A stretch of DNA of 64,000 nucleotides from an uncultured beta proteobacterium (GTDB taxonomy: Bacteria; Pseudomonadota; Gammaproteobacteria; Burkholderiales; Burkholderiaceae_C): assembly GCA_903930255.1 (NCBI GenBank), contig CAIYYA010000226.1:1-64000 (forward strand), read 5' to 3'. The notes beneath the pieces were generated by a model. That model was not told the DNA's origin. It searched no databases and worked only from the letters and a program-made list of their open reading frames with translations. Positions 30,763 through 39,907 of the stretch are shown here, one piece after another. Numbering within the stretch: position 1 is the stretch's first letter; every line of letters starts with the position of its first letter. Made by a program: the position numbers and the translations under genes.

Positions 30763-31896
30763 CTAGCTGCGCTTGTAAACCGGGTAATCGGTGTAGCCCT
30801 TGGCACCACCGCCGTAAAAGGTGCTGCGATCGCCTGGTGCAAAAGCTTTGTTGCGGCGCAGCCGGTCGACCAGATCGGGGTTGGAAATAAAAGGGCGACC
30901 AAACGCAACCAGGTCAGCACCGTCAGCCAGTGCTTGCTCGGCGAGTGCTTTGTCGAGCCCATTGTTCACCATCCAGGCGCCTTTGCCGCCAGCAGCGCGG
31001 TAAGCACGACGCAAACCGGTGTAGTCAAAGGGGCGATCTGCCAACTCACGCGCGCCGCCGGTGGCGCCTTCGATGATGTGAAGATACGCCAGGTTATAGC
31101 CGGCGAGCTCGCGCACCACATAGTCAAACAGCGGTTGTGGGTCGGGGTCAAACGCGTCGTTGGCGGTTGTCACGGGCGACAAGCGAATGCCGGTGCGCTC
31201 GGCACCCACCGCCTGGGTTACGGCCTGCACCACTTCAAGCAGCAAACGGGCACGGTTTTCGATGCTGCCGCCGTAGTCGTCGCGTCGCACGTTGGAGCCG
31301 ATCTTGAGAAACTGGTCGAGCAAATAGCCATTGGCAGCATGAATTTCAACGCCATCGAAGTGGGCGCTTTCAACCGCATTGCGCGCAGCAGCCTGATAGG
31401 TATGCACAATTTCAGGTAATTCGTGCGCTTGCAGAGCGCGCGGCTCGGAGGTATCGACAAATGCGGGAACACCGTCCTGAATCAGCACCGTTTTGGTGTT
31501 GGCGCGAATCGCAGACGGTGCCACCGGTTGGCCTCCGTGGGGCTGCAGCGAGGTGTGCGAAACACGCCCCACATGCCAAAGCTGGACTACGATCTTGCCA
31601 CCGGCTGCATGCACACTGCGCGTCACCTGCTTCCAGCCATCAACTTGCTCAACGGCGTAAAGCCCAGGCACATCGGCGTAGCCCTGGCCTTGCTGGCTGA
31701 TGGCACTGGCTTCAGTAATCAGCAAGCCAGCACTGGCGCGCTGGGTGTAATACTCGGCCATGAGTGCGGTTGGAACGGCATTGGGTGCACGGTTGCGCGT
31801 CAGCGGCGCCATCACAATGCGGTTGGCAAGCTGCAGGTTGCCTGCATGGGTGGGGTCAAAAAGGGTTGCGGTACGGTGGGGCATCTGTCTCTCCAA
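30763..31896 (-). CDS. old yellow enzyme family alkene/N-ethylmaleimide reductase
   Basis: NRIVMAPLTRNRA, LWHVGRVSH, SAHFDGVEIHAANGYLLDQFL, YGGSIENRARLLLEV, FGRPFISNPDLV. Confidence 0.93.
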   Translation of the reverse strand: MERQMPHRTATLFDPTHAGNLQLANRIVMAPLTRNRAPNAVPTALMAEYYTQRASAGLLITEASAISQQGQGYADVPGLYAVEQVDGWKQVTRSVHAAGGKIVVQLWHVGRVSHTSLQPHGGQPVAPSAIRANTKTVLIQDGVPAFVDTSEPRALQAHELPEIVHTYQAAARNAVESAHFDGVEIHAANGYLLDQFLKIGSNVRRDDYGGSIENRARLLLEVVQAVTQAVGAERTGIRLSPVTTANDAFDPDPQPLFDYVVRELAGYNLAYLHIIEGATGGARELADRPFDYTGLRRAYRAAGGKGAWMVNNGLDKALAEQALADGADLVAFGRPFISNPDLVDRLRRNKAFAPGDRSTFYGGGAKGYTDYPVYKRS

Positions 31897-31943
31897 ATCA
31901 GGCGCTGATTATCTCTTTTGAAGAGCGCAACTTCTACGCACCT

Positions 31944-31992
31944 GATTTGATAGCTGCTCACGCTTGCTGCATAAGCGCCAGAGGCCAATTTG
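31944..31992 (+). repeat. dispersed ~48 nt repeat, copy 5
   Basis: tgatttgatagctgctcacgcttgctgcataagcgccagaggccaattt; exact match to 34914-34962. Confidence 0.9.
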
Positions 31993-31994
31993 GC

Positions 31995-32156
31995 TTACAA
32001 ACCCAGGGTCTGCCAAAGCGTTTCCACCCGCGCCGTCACCTCGGCGCTCATGCTCAAGGGCCGACCCCATTCACGCACATTCACATCGTCATCCACGACA
32101 ACGATGAACTTGGCAAGCATGAACTGGCGCAAAAAGCGCCAGGTGCCACACATCAC
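31995..32156 (-). pseudogene. decayed ubiD 3'-end fragment 1 (~170 nt internal deletion)
   Basis: acaaacccagggtctgccaaagcg...ccccattc/acgcacattcacatcgtcatccac...gaactggcgcaaaaagc parallels the intact ubiD 3' region 34965-35297. Confidence 0.85.
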
Positions 32157-32295
32157 TGAATACAACGGCACAAGCTTGCCCGGTCAGACAGTATTGACAC
32201 GAGAGAGAGAGAATTCCGCCGCTTTCTGCTTTGCAGACAGTTGTCAACTGCTTTTCTGCGGTTCTTTTCATCTCTTGTTTGACTACAAACTCACC

Positions 32296-32733
32296 ATGCT
32301 TCAAAACAAATGCTGTCACATTGTCCCCATCCGATTCACCCTGGCGCTGCTGGCCTGCCTGCCGGGCTTGGCCATGGCTACCTGCGTTGAGGTTTGCCCC
32401 ACCCAGTGGTCTAACCAAATCGTGCCCTCAATGATCATTGGGGCGCTCGGACTGATACTGACTATTTTTCTTGTGCGAAAAGATGGGGCTGAAAAGTCGT
32501 GTAGCCCAACTCTACCGGGTCAGAAACCGGCGTGTTACTACCGCTTGCGAACGCTGTATTTGATCGCGGTGGCCGTCGCCTGCAAGTTGGTGCTAACACT
32601 CTGCGGTTTAGATGCTGCCTGGGGCGATGCGTTGCTGGCCTTCAACAGCGTGCTGGCCGGGGTGTATGCCAGTCGGGGTTGGCTTGCTGTACCCAATCAA
32701 CCCCCTGTGGCCCAGCAAGAGGTGAGCAAATGA
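32296..32733 (+). CDS. small membrane protein, unknown function
   Basis: MLQNKCCHIVPIRFTLALLACLPGLAMA signal/TM, then TM segments; stop overlaps the start of the next CDS (ATGA). Confidence 0.65.
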   Translation: MLQNKCCHIVPIRFTLALLACLPGLAMATCVEVCPTQWSNQIVPSMIIGALGLILTIFLVRKDGAEKSCSPTLPGQKPACYYRLRTLYLIAVAVACKLVLTLCGLDAAWGDALLAFNSVLAGVYASRGWLAVPNQPPVAQQEVSK

Positions 32734-33812
32734 TGGGCCGGCACCACGCCCGTGGCCTGATGGGTTTGTTCGCCGCTCTGTTACTCAGCGGCGTCGCAAG
32801 CGCCCAAAACCTGACGCTCTGGAATACCTATTTTGGTCAATGCTCGCAAGCTCACGACCAAGCCAACTGGCAGGCGGTGGATAACTTTTGCCAGGCTGCT
32901 GAAAAAGAAGCCTACAAATTTGGCAATATGAGTAGTCAAGTCGGCGATATCAACAACGTTTACGGCAACATTTTCAAAGACATCGGACGCTATGCGGAAG
33001 CCGAAAAGGCTTACAAGCTGGCGCTCGCCATTCGTGAGCAAAATGTCAACAACTGCAACAACTGCGTTGCAATACTGGCAGAAACCCAGAATAACCTGGG
33101 CGGCCTTTACGTACTGCAAGGCCGATTGAATGATGCCGAAACCCTGCAGCGCAAGGCGCTGGCTCTGAAGGAAAAGGTTTTGGGTCGCAATCATGCTCAT
33201 GTAGCGCACACACTAAACAACCTGGCGCTAACACTGTATAACCAAGGCAATACCATTGAGGCGGAGACGCTGTACTTGCGCGCCATGGCCATTTACGTCA
33301 GCCAAGCCCCCAACTCAAATGCTTTGGCCAATACCTATAACAATTTGGGGATTCTGTACTCGGATCAAAAAAAGTCGGATGAAGCCATCGTGTTTTATGA
33401 AAAAGCGCTGCAACTCCGAATCAAAATCCTGCTGGAAAATCACCCCGATTTGGCGGTGAGTTACAACAATCTTGGCAATATCTATATCGATCTGGCGGCC
33501 TACGAGAAAGCGCTGCCCTTGCTGGAAAAGAGCTGGGGCATTCGCCAAGCCAATTTGCCCGATACCCATGCCGACCTCGGCCAGAGCCAGGAGAATATTG
33601 GCCGGGCTTTGGCCGGGTTGACGCGCTATGCCGAGGCCGAACCACATTTGCGTGATGGGCTGAAACGCCGTGAAGCCAGCTATGGCAAAAACAGTGGGCC
33701 AGTCGCTTACGTGCTGGTGCAGCTTGCACCGGTGTTGCGCGCCACCAAGCGCATCAAAGAAGCCACCACCCTGGAAAAACGCGCAGCAACTATTCGCAAG
33801 AACTTGAAGTGA
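32730..33812 (+). CDS. exported TPR-repeat protein (kinesin light chain-like repeats)
   Basis: Signal peptide GLMGLFAALLLSGVASAQ; repeats such as AETQNNLGGLYVLQGRLNDAETLQRKALALKEKVLG. Confidence 0.85.
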   Translation: MMGRHHARGLMGLFAALLLSGVASAQNLTLWNTYFGQCSQAHDQANWQAVDNFCQAAEKEAYKFGNMSSQVGDINNVYGNIFKDIGRYAEAEKAYKLALAIREQNVNNCNNCVAILAETQNNLGGLYVLQGRLNDAETLQRKALALKEKVLGRNHAHVAHTLNNLALTLYNQGNTIEAETLYLRAMAIYVSQAPNSNALANTYNNLGILYSDQKKSDEAIVFYEKALQLRIKILLENHPDLAVSYNNLGNIYIDLAAYEKALPLLEKSWGIRQANLPDTHADLGQSQENIGRALAGLTRYAEAEPHLRDGLKRREASYGKNSGPVAYVLVQLAPVLRATKRIKEATTLEKRAATIRKNLK

Positions 33813-33848
33813 TCGACAAGTCGATTGAAAGCATGGATTCGCTCTACT

Positions 33849-33894
33849 AAAAATAGCAACTTATACTTGCCATATAAGCGCTGCAGGCCAATTT
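33849..33894 (+). repeat. dispersed ~48 nt repeat, copy 6
   Basis: aaaaatagcaacttatacttgccatataagcgctgcaggccaattt. Confidence 0.75.
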
Positions 33895-33897
33895 AGC

Positions 33898-33980
33898 TCA
33901 CAAACCCAGTATCTGCCAAAGCGCATCCACCCGGCCATTTGTGGGTGGCGTCGATGCCCATCTTGCTGCAAAGGCCGCTC
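33898..33980 (-). pseudogene. decayed ubiD 3'-end fragment 2 (~60 nt internal deletion)
   Basis: tcacaaacccagtatctgccaaagcgcatccacccg / gccatttgtgggtggcgtcgatgcccatcttgctgcaaaggccgctc parallels 34965-35106. Confidence 0.8.
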
Positions 33981-34204
33981 AAGTTCGACACTTCCTGCAG
34001 GTAAGCAATTGATTTCATTAGAAACAGATATCAAAGCGCAGACTACAAAACGGGTTTTACCAAGTCTGAGGGCATCAGTAGTGTCAAATCCAGTGCCGCA
34101 AAAAACGGCATTTTGATGCATCTGTTTTGATAGTGGTTGCGCCGATAGCCACCTGGGTTGACTCAACTCACTAAAATGTGACTTTTTGATGTAAAGGCGT
34201 TTTT

Positions 34205-34501
34205 ATGCGTACCACCCTGGATATCCCCGACGATACCTTTCGCCAGCTCAAGGCGCAGGCGGCACTCAACGGCATGAAGCTCAAAGAATTGGTCACCCAA
34301 TTGATTCAGCGTGGCTTGACCAGCGGGGTGACTGCACCCAAGCCAGCGCGGGCACCAAGTTCGCCACCCATTGCGATCCAACGTGTTCAAGGCACGCCGT
34401 TGACACCGGCACTCAGCAACGCCCAGCTTTATGCCATTTTGAATGACCAAGATCTGGCGCAATACCAAAGCGTGTTGCAGCAATCCACCGCACTCAAATG
34501 A
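34205..34501 (+). CDS. RHH-type antitoxin (VapB-like)
   Basis: MRTTLDIPDDTFRQLKAQAALNGMKLKELVTQLIQRGL; overlaps the PIN gene by ATGA. Confidence 0.8.
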   Translation: MRTTLDIPDDTFRQLKAQAALNGMKLKELVTQLIQRGLTSGVTAPKPARAPSSPPIAIQRVQGTPLTPALSNAQLYAILNDQDLAQYQSVLQQSTALK

Positions 34502-34920
34502 TCGACCTTCCTGACATCAACGTCTGGCTGGCCTTGGTGGACGAAAACCACATGCACCACGTGGCCGCGCTTGACTACTGGAATCAGGCGTGCGCAGACC
34601 AAATGGGGTTTTGCCGCGTCACCATGCTCGGTTTCATGCGCCTGTGTACGCAGCCACGGGTGCTGAGCCGCACCCTGTCCAACCCGGAGGTTTGGGATAT
34701 TTACCAGCGCTACCTGGCCACGCCAAATCTTGTTTTTCTGGCAGAACCCAGCAACCTGGAGCCGCATTTACGCGCGCTGACCCGAGACACCAGTCTGCCC
34801 AACCGTTGTTGGACGGATGCCTACCTGGCGGCGTACACGCTCGCAACACCTGCCCGACTGGTTTCTTTCGACCGTGACTTTCAGCGCTTTGAAGGGCTGG
34901 ATTTTTTGCACCTGATTTGA
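34498..34920 (+). CDS. PIN-domain toxin (VapC-like)
   Basis: IDLPDINVWLALVDENHMHHVAALDYW; RCWTDAYLAAYTLATPARLVSFDRDF. Confidence 0.85.
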   Translation: MIDLPDINVWLALVDENHMHHVAALDYWNQACADQMGFCRVTMLGFMRLCTQPRVLSRTLSNPEVWDIYQRYLATPNLVFLAEPSNLEPHLRALTRDTSLPNRCWTDAYLAAYTLATPARLVSFDRDFQRFEGLDFLHLI

Positions 34921-34962
34921 TAGCTGCTCACGCTTGCTGCATAAGCGCCAGAGGCCAATTTT
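34914..34962 (+). repeat. dispersed ~48 nt repeat, copy 7
   Basis: Identical to 31944-31992; contains the PIN-gene stop codon. Confidence 0.9.
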
Positions 34963-34964
34963 TC

Positions 34965-36449
34965 TCACAAACCCAGGGTCTGCCAAAGCGCTTCAATGCG
35001 CGCCGTGACCTCGGGGCTCATACTCAAAGGCCGGCCCCATTCGCGGCTGGTTTCGCCCTGCCACTTGTTGGTGGCATCCAGCCCCATCTTGCTGCCCAGG
35101 CCGCTCACGGGCGAGGCAAAGTCGAGATAGTCAATCGGTGTGTTGTCGGCCAGCAGGGTGTCACGGGTGGGATCGACCCTGGTGGTGATGGCCCAGATCA
35201 CGTCCGCCCAGTCACGCACATTCACATCATCATCCACCACCACAATGAACTTGGTGTACATGAACTGACGCAAAAAGCTCCAGATACCAAACATCACGCG
35301 GCGCGCGTGGCCGGGGTAGGCTTTTTTGATGCTGACCACCGCCATGCGGTAACTGCAGCCCTCAGGCGGCAGATAAAAATCGGTGATTTCGGGGTATTGA
35401 CGCTGCAACAGCGGCACAAACAACTCGTTCAGCGCCAGCGCCAACATGGCTGGTTCATCGGGCGGTTTGCCGGTGTAGGTCGAGTGGTAAATCGGGTCAC
35501 GCCGTTGCGTGATGCGCTCGATGGTGAACACTGGGAACTCAGCCTGTTCGTTGTAATAGCCGGTGTGGTCGCCAAACGGGCCTTCGAGCGCATGCTCAAA
35601 GCCGCTTTTGTGCGTGGCGTCCGGGTGAATATGTCCTTCGAGCACGATTTCGGCAAAAGCCGGCACCCGCAACTCACTGCCCAAAGCTTTCACCAGCTCG
35701 GTGCGGCTGCCACGCAGCAGGCCGGCAAACTGGTATTCGCTCAAACTGTCGGGCACGGGCGTGACCGCACCCAAAATCGTCGCCGGGTCGGCACCCAATG
35801 CAACGCAAACCGGGTACGCACGGCCTGGGAAAAGCGCAGCGTGCTCCTTAAAGTCTAGCGCGCCACCACGGTGAGGAAGCCAGCGCATGATGACTTTGTT
35901 GCGTGCTAGCACCTGCTGGCGGTAGATGCCCAGGTTTTGCCGCGCCTTGTGCGGCCCCTGGGTGATGACCAGTCCCCAGGTGATGAGCGGCGCCACATCG
36001 CCCGGCCAGCAGTGCTGAACGGGTAAGCGTGCCAAATCCACATCAGAGCCTTCCCAGACGATGTCTTGGCAGGGTGCACTGCTGAGTTCTTTGGGCGCCA
36101 TGTTCCACAAGGTTTTGACCAGGCTGCCCATGCCCACCAGCTCTTTGAAGCCCTTGGGCGCTTCGGGCTCCTTCAGCGCGGCCAGCACGTGGCCAAATTG
36201 GCGCAGTTCAGCCACATTGCTGACCCCCATGCCCAATGCCACGCGGCGGGTGGTGCCAAACAGATTGCCCAGCACCGGCGTGCGGTGGCCGGTGGGATTT
36301 TCAAATAGCAGAGCCGGGCCGCCGGCGCGCAGGGTGCGGTCGCACAGGGCGGTCATTTCCAGGTGCGGTGAGACCTGGGCTGGCACACGTTTGAGTTCAC
36401 CCAGTTGCTCCAGCTGGGTGATGAAATCTCGCAGGTCACGGTAAGCCAT
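34965..36449 (-). CDS. ubiD: UbiD 4-hydroxy-3-polyprenylbenzoate decarboxylase
   Basis: [76 protein letters not shown]. Confidence 0.95.
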   Translation of the reverse strand: MAYRDLRDFITQLEQLGELKRVPAQVSPHLEMTALCDRTLRAGGPALLFENPTGHRTPVLGNLFGTTRRVALGMGVSNVAELRQFGHVLAALKEPEAPKGFKELVGMGSLVKTLWNMAPKELSSAPCQDIVWEGSDVDLARLPVQHCWPGDVAPLITWGLVITQGPHKARQNLGIYRQQVLARNKVIMRWLPHRGGALDFKEHAALFPGRAYPVCVALGADPATILGAVTPVPDSLSEYQFAGLLRGSRTELVKALGSELRVPAFAEIVLEGHIHPDATHKSGFEHALEGPFGDHTGYYNEQAEFPVFTIERITQRRDPIYHSTYTGKPPDEPAMLALALNELFVPLLQRQYPEITDFYLPPEGCSYRMAVVSIKKAYPGHARRVMFGIWSFLRQFMYTKFIVVVDDDVNVRDWADVIWAITTRVDPTRDTLLADNTPIDYLDFASPVSGLGSKMGLDATNKWQGETSREWGRPLSMSPEVTARIEALWQTLGL

Positions 36450-36492
36450 CGGTTTGATCCTTGGTTTTATTAGTTCCTAGAAAATCTTCTGG

Positions 36493-36537
36493 CTACAAAC
36501 TACAAACTACAAACTACAAACTAATAACTAATAACTA
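36493..36537. repeat. heptanucleotide tandem array 1
   Basis: 4x CTACAAA + 2x CTAATAA + CTA in strict 7-bp register; provides the ubiX stop codon. Confidence 0.92.
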
Positions 36538-37124
36538 TCCCCACTTGGCATGCCACCCCAGCGCGGCGCATTGGCTTGCGGCAAGCCCAGCAAATCGAGC
36601 ACCCGACTCACCGTGTGGTCAACCATCTGATCAAGCGACTCGGGCCGATGGTAAAAACTGGGTACGGGCGGAAAGATGATGCCGCCCATCTCGGTCACAC
36701 TGGTCATATTGCGCAGGTGCGCCAGGTTCAGCGGGGTTTCGCGCACCATCAAAATCAGCTTGCGGCGCTCTTTCAGCATGACATCGGCGGCACGCGTGAT
36801 CAGGTTATCAGACAGGCCGTGCGCCACCGCCGCCAGCGTGCGCATGGAGCAAGGCGCGATCACCATGCCATCACACGGGAATGAGCCACTGGCAATGGCT
36901 GCGCCGACATCCTGCACGCAATACACCACATCGGCCAAATCTTCCAGCTTGGCGCGCGGCATGTCGAGCTCTTGCTGCAGGTTGAGCCAGCCGGCCTCTG
37001 ACACGGTTAAATGGGTGCGCACATGATCCATGGCGCGCAACATTTGCAGCAGGCGCACGCCATACACGGCACCACTGGCACCCGAGATGGCCAGCACGAT
37101 ACGTTTGTGGGGAGATTGACTCAT
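36528..37124 (-). CDS. ubiX: UbiX flavin prenyltransferase
   Basis: RIVLAISGASGAVYGVRLLQML; PCSMRTLAAVAHGLSDNLITRAADVMLKERRKLILMVRETPLNLAHLRNM. Confidence 0.94.
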   Translation of the reverse strand: MSQSPHKRIVLAISGASGAVYGVRLLQMLRAMDHVRTHLTVSEAGWLNLQQELDMPRAKLEDLADVVYCVQDVGAAIASGSFPCDGMVIAPCSMRTLAAVAHGLSDNLITRAADVMLKERRKLILMVRETPLNLAHLRNMTSVTEMGGIIFPPVPSFYHRPESLDQMVDHTVSRVLDLLGLPQANAPRWGGMPSGDSY

Positions 37125-37143
37125 GGCAGTGAGCGTGATCGCG

Positions 37144-37689
37144 CTAGCGCGCCCTGAAGCCACCCAGCAAAGACCTGAAATGGGTGCGTGCCTGGCTCAG
37201 CACATGGCTGGGTTTAAGCTGCTCCAGATCAAGCATGGGCAGCTCGATCGCATCGATGGTGTTTTTCACCAGCAAACCCAGCTCGGTGTCGCCTTGCATG
37301 GCCAGACGGCGGTTAAAAAACAGTGTGTCTGGGTCTTCTTTGCGGCGTGCCAACAGCACAAAATCGTGGGCACTGGCACTAATGGTCAGGTCAGCTGCAG
37401 CAGTATTTTGGCAAGCCATAAAACGCCCATCGCGCCACTCAAAGTCGAAGGCAGATTGCGCGTCAGTGACGCACAGGCGCAACTTTTTGCCCACTAGCAT
37501 CTGCGTCACGTCAGGTGTTAACTGTTTGGCCAAAGCCACATTCAAGCCCAGCACCAGCAACATTGAGCCAGGGTAAGTGGGCAATCGACCCAAAAAATTG
37601 CCAATGGGTTTGGGTAAAACAAAGGGGGTGGCTGGCATCGAGGTGTCCTTATCGATTGATGTGGCAAGGGTGCGGCGCTTGACGGACAT
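37144..37689 (-). CDS. ubiT: SCP2-domain lipid-binding protein, UbiT-like
   Basis: SCP2-like fold region (MLVGKKLRLCVTDAQSAFDFEWRDGRFMACQ...DLTISASAHDFVLLARRKEDPDTLFFNRRLAMQGDTELGL), near ubiU/ubiV. Confidence 0.8.
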   Translation of the reverse strand: MSVKRRTLATSIDKDTSMPATPFVLPKPIGNFLGRLPTYPGSMLLVLGLNVALAKQLTPDVTQMLVGKKLRLCVTDAQSAFDFEWRDGRFMACQNTAAADLTISASAHDFVLLARRKEDPDTLFFNRRLAMQGDTELGLLVKNTIDAIELPMLDLEQLKPSHVLSQARTHFRSLLGGFRAR

Positions 37690-37691
37690 TA

Positions 37692-38864
37692 TCAGGTCAG
37701 CGCCATAAGTTCATCCATCAGCGCAGGCAGCGGCCTGTTTTGCGTATCAGCATTCAGGGCAAATGTGCTGCGAGCAGCGCTGACTACCAGTTTGCGTGTG
37801 GCCTGCACATCGGCTGCAGCAATATGGAACCCTCGGCTGGTCACGGGTGCGCTGGAGCGCTTGATTTCGACAGCCCAGCGTTGTCCACCCGGCAACTCCA
37901 GCAGCAAGTCAATCTCTGCGCCGGCAATGCTGCGGTAATAATAGGCTTGGGCATCGTCGGGGGCTGCGGCAATCAGATTTTCGATCACCATGCCCTCCCA
38001 ACTGCCACCGGCCACCGGATGCGCCAACACGTCTTCGCGCGTGGGCAAATTCAGCAAAGCGTGCGCTAGACCACTGTCGCGGATATACACCTTGGGCGAG
38101 CGCACCAATCGCTTGCCTACATTGCTGGCCCATGGAGTCAGCCGACGCACCAGCATCAGGTCGGTCATCAGATCAAGGTAACGCGCCACGGTTTGCCCAG
38201 ACAGTGCCAGTGAAGCCGCCAAGCGTGCTGCATTGTGAATTTGACCCTGCTCATGCGCCAGCATGGTCCAGTAGCGTCGCAGGGTTTCGGCTGGAATGCG
38301 CGTGCCGAGCATGGGAATGTCTCGCTCCAGATAAGTGCTGATGAACTGGCGTCGCCAGCGCAAGCTGGCCGCATCACTCCGACTCAGATACGACTGCGGA
38401 AAGCCTCCACGCAACCACAAATCATCCAATTCTTCAGACGTGTCAGGAATTTCACTGGCCAGCAGCGCTGGCAGCTCACAATAAGCCACGCGCCCAGCCA
38501 GACTCTCAGAGCTTTGGCGCAACAGACTGCCGCTGGCAGAGCCCAGCAGCAAAAATTGACCAACACACCGGCCAGAGCGCCGACGTTGGTCGATGATGCT
38601 GCGCAAGGTGACAAACAGTTCAGGGGCACGCTGAACCTCGTCGAGCACGATCAATTTGTCTGGGTGCGCACCAAGCAACAACTCGGGATCGGCCAGCTTG
38701 GCTCGATCAGACGGCAGCTCCAAGTCTAAATGCAAGCTCGGACGCGTTTGCCCCAGCGCAAAAGCCAGCGTGGTTTTGCCAACCTGACGTGGCCCCATAA
38801 TCACAACTGCCGGAAATTCGTCCAGCAAAAGTGATAACTTGGCTATAATTTTTCGTGAAATCAT
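37692..38864 (-). CDS. AAA ATPase with DUF4143 domain
   Basis: PAVVIMGPRQVGKTTLAFALG; LIVLDEVQRAPELF; FLLLGSASGSLLRQSSESLAGRVAYCELPALLASEI. Start set at MISRK in ORF 37692-38921. Confidence 0.88.
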   Translation of the reverse strand: MISRKIIAKLSLLLDEFPAVVIMGPRQVGKTTLAFALGQTRPSLHLDLELPSDRAKLADPELLLGAHPDKLIVLDEVQRAPELFVTLRSIIDQRRRSGRCVGQFLLLGSASGSLLRQSSESLAGRVAYCELPALLASEIPDTSEELDDLWLRGGFPQSYLSRSDAASLRWRRQFISTYLERDIPMLGTRIPAETLRRYWTMLAHEQGQIHNAARLAASLALSGQTVARYLDLMTDLMLVRRLTPWASNVGKRLVRSPKVYIRDSGLAHALLNLPTREDVLAHPVAGGSWEGMVIENLIAAAPDDAQAYYYRSIAGAEIDLLLELPGGQRWAVEIKRSSAPVTSRGFHIAAADVQATRKLVVSAARSTFALNADTQNRPLPALMDELMALT

Positions 38865-38924
38865 CCTTGTAATTATTCCATCAAATGGAAGATTTGCAAT
38901 GTTTATTGAGAGCCCAATCAACCC

Positions 38925-39809
38925 TCACACCAGTTCCAGCCCCGGCTTGCCATGCCAATAGCCGTTGCATGGCTTTTCGGGCATCAGGGTGCAAAGCTCG
39001 GCATTGGCCTCGAGCACTGGCAGCTGCCCACTCAGCACCGCATGAAACAGCTCGACGATGCGCAAGCTGTGTTGCGCCTGCGGGCTGATGCGCAGCACAT
39101 CCACACCCATGGCAGCCAGGGCGGGCAACTCGGGCAGCAGGTTATAGACCCGGGCCGACTGGGTTTGAATGCCGTTGAGCACCAAAAACCCCTCGTCTTC
39201 CTGGGTGCGCATGAGCAAACCGTCCGGGTGCTCGATGCATTTGAACTGGCAATCGTCCTTGGGCAAGTTGGCATGGCGGGCTGTGAAGCAGCGTGCCGAA
39301 AACGCCAACGGCATGCGGCCATAGCCAAAAACTTCGGTTTGCAACTGGGCCGGCTTGCCCTGCTGCATCAGCGCCAGATCAGCGCGGCTCATTTCAAGCG
39401 GAGCCACCCAGCGGCTGATGCCCAGTGGCGCCATCCATTGCAGCGTGGGCAGGTTGTAGATATTCAGATGTGGCCCGGCTACAAAGGGCACTTTGCCCTC
39501 CAGGCAGTGCACCGCGCCCATGTCATTGGCCTCGACCGTGTATTGCGCATTGGCCGTAATTTTGTGCAGCACGGTGACATCGGCGCCCGACTCAATCAGC
39601 ACCTGGGTTGACAGCACCACCTCTTTGCCCGCTTCGCGCAAGGCACCAGCGATGTCGAACCAATCGCTCAGCCGCACTTCGTGACGACGCGAGCAGACCG
39701 CCTCGCCCAAATAAACAATGTCCACCGGGCTGGCCGCAACCGCCGCATAAAAAGCCAGCACCTCGTCGCGTGGCCAATAGTAAAGAAGGGGGCCAAGAGC
39801 AAGTTTCAT
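38925..39809 (-). CDS. ubiV: UbiV, U32 peptidase-like O2-independent ubiquinone hydroxylation protein
   Basis: [50 protein letters not shown]; Cys set [19 protein letters not shown]. Confidence 0.9.
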   Translation of the reverse strand: MKLALGPLLYYWPRDEVLAFYAAVAASPVDIVYLGEAVCSRRHEVRLSDWFDIAGALREAGKEVVLSTQVLIESGADVTVLHKITANAQYTVEANDMGAVHCLEGKVPFVAGPHLNIYNLPTLQWMAPLGISRWVAPLEMSRADLALMQQGKPAQLQTEVFGYGRMPLAFSARCFTARHANLPKDDCQFKCIEHPDGLLMRTQEDEGFLVLNGIQTQSARVYNLLPELPALAAMGVDVLRISPQAQHSLRIVELFHAVLSGQLPVLEANAELCTLMPEKPCNGYWHGKPGLELV

Positions 39810-39814
39810 AGAGA

Positions 39815-39900
39815 AGTTATTAGTTATTAGTTATTAGTTATTAGTTATTAGTTGGTAGTTATTAGTTGGTAGTTCGACTAAGGACTAATGACTAATGACT
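39815..39900. repeat. heptanucleotide tandem array 2
   Basis: 5x AGTTATT, then AGTTGGT/AGTTATT/AGTTGGT/AGTTCGA, then CTAAGGA, 2x CTAATGA, all in 7-bp register; second part partly inverted relative to the first. Confidence 0.92.
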
Positions 39901-39907
39901 TGGCACT

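Noticed and set aside
31990-32733. Full-length 247-aa ORF as annotated by the ORF track
   Set aside because: The first ~100 codons run through the antisense of the ubiD fragment; the real start is probably ATG 32296.
34917-35858. 313-aa plus-strand ORF opposite ubiD
   Set aside because: Antisense of conserved ubiD; its similarity to ORF 31764-32159 is explained by the ubiD remnant and repeat, not a protein family.
39815-39900. Possible CRISPR array
   Set aside because: Unit is 7 bp and contiguous with no spacers; no cas genes in the window.
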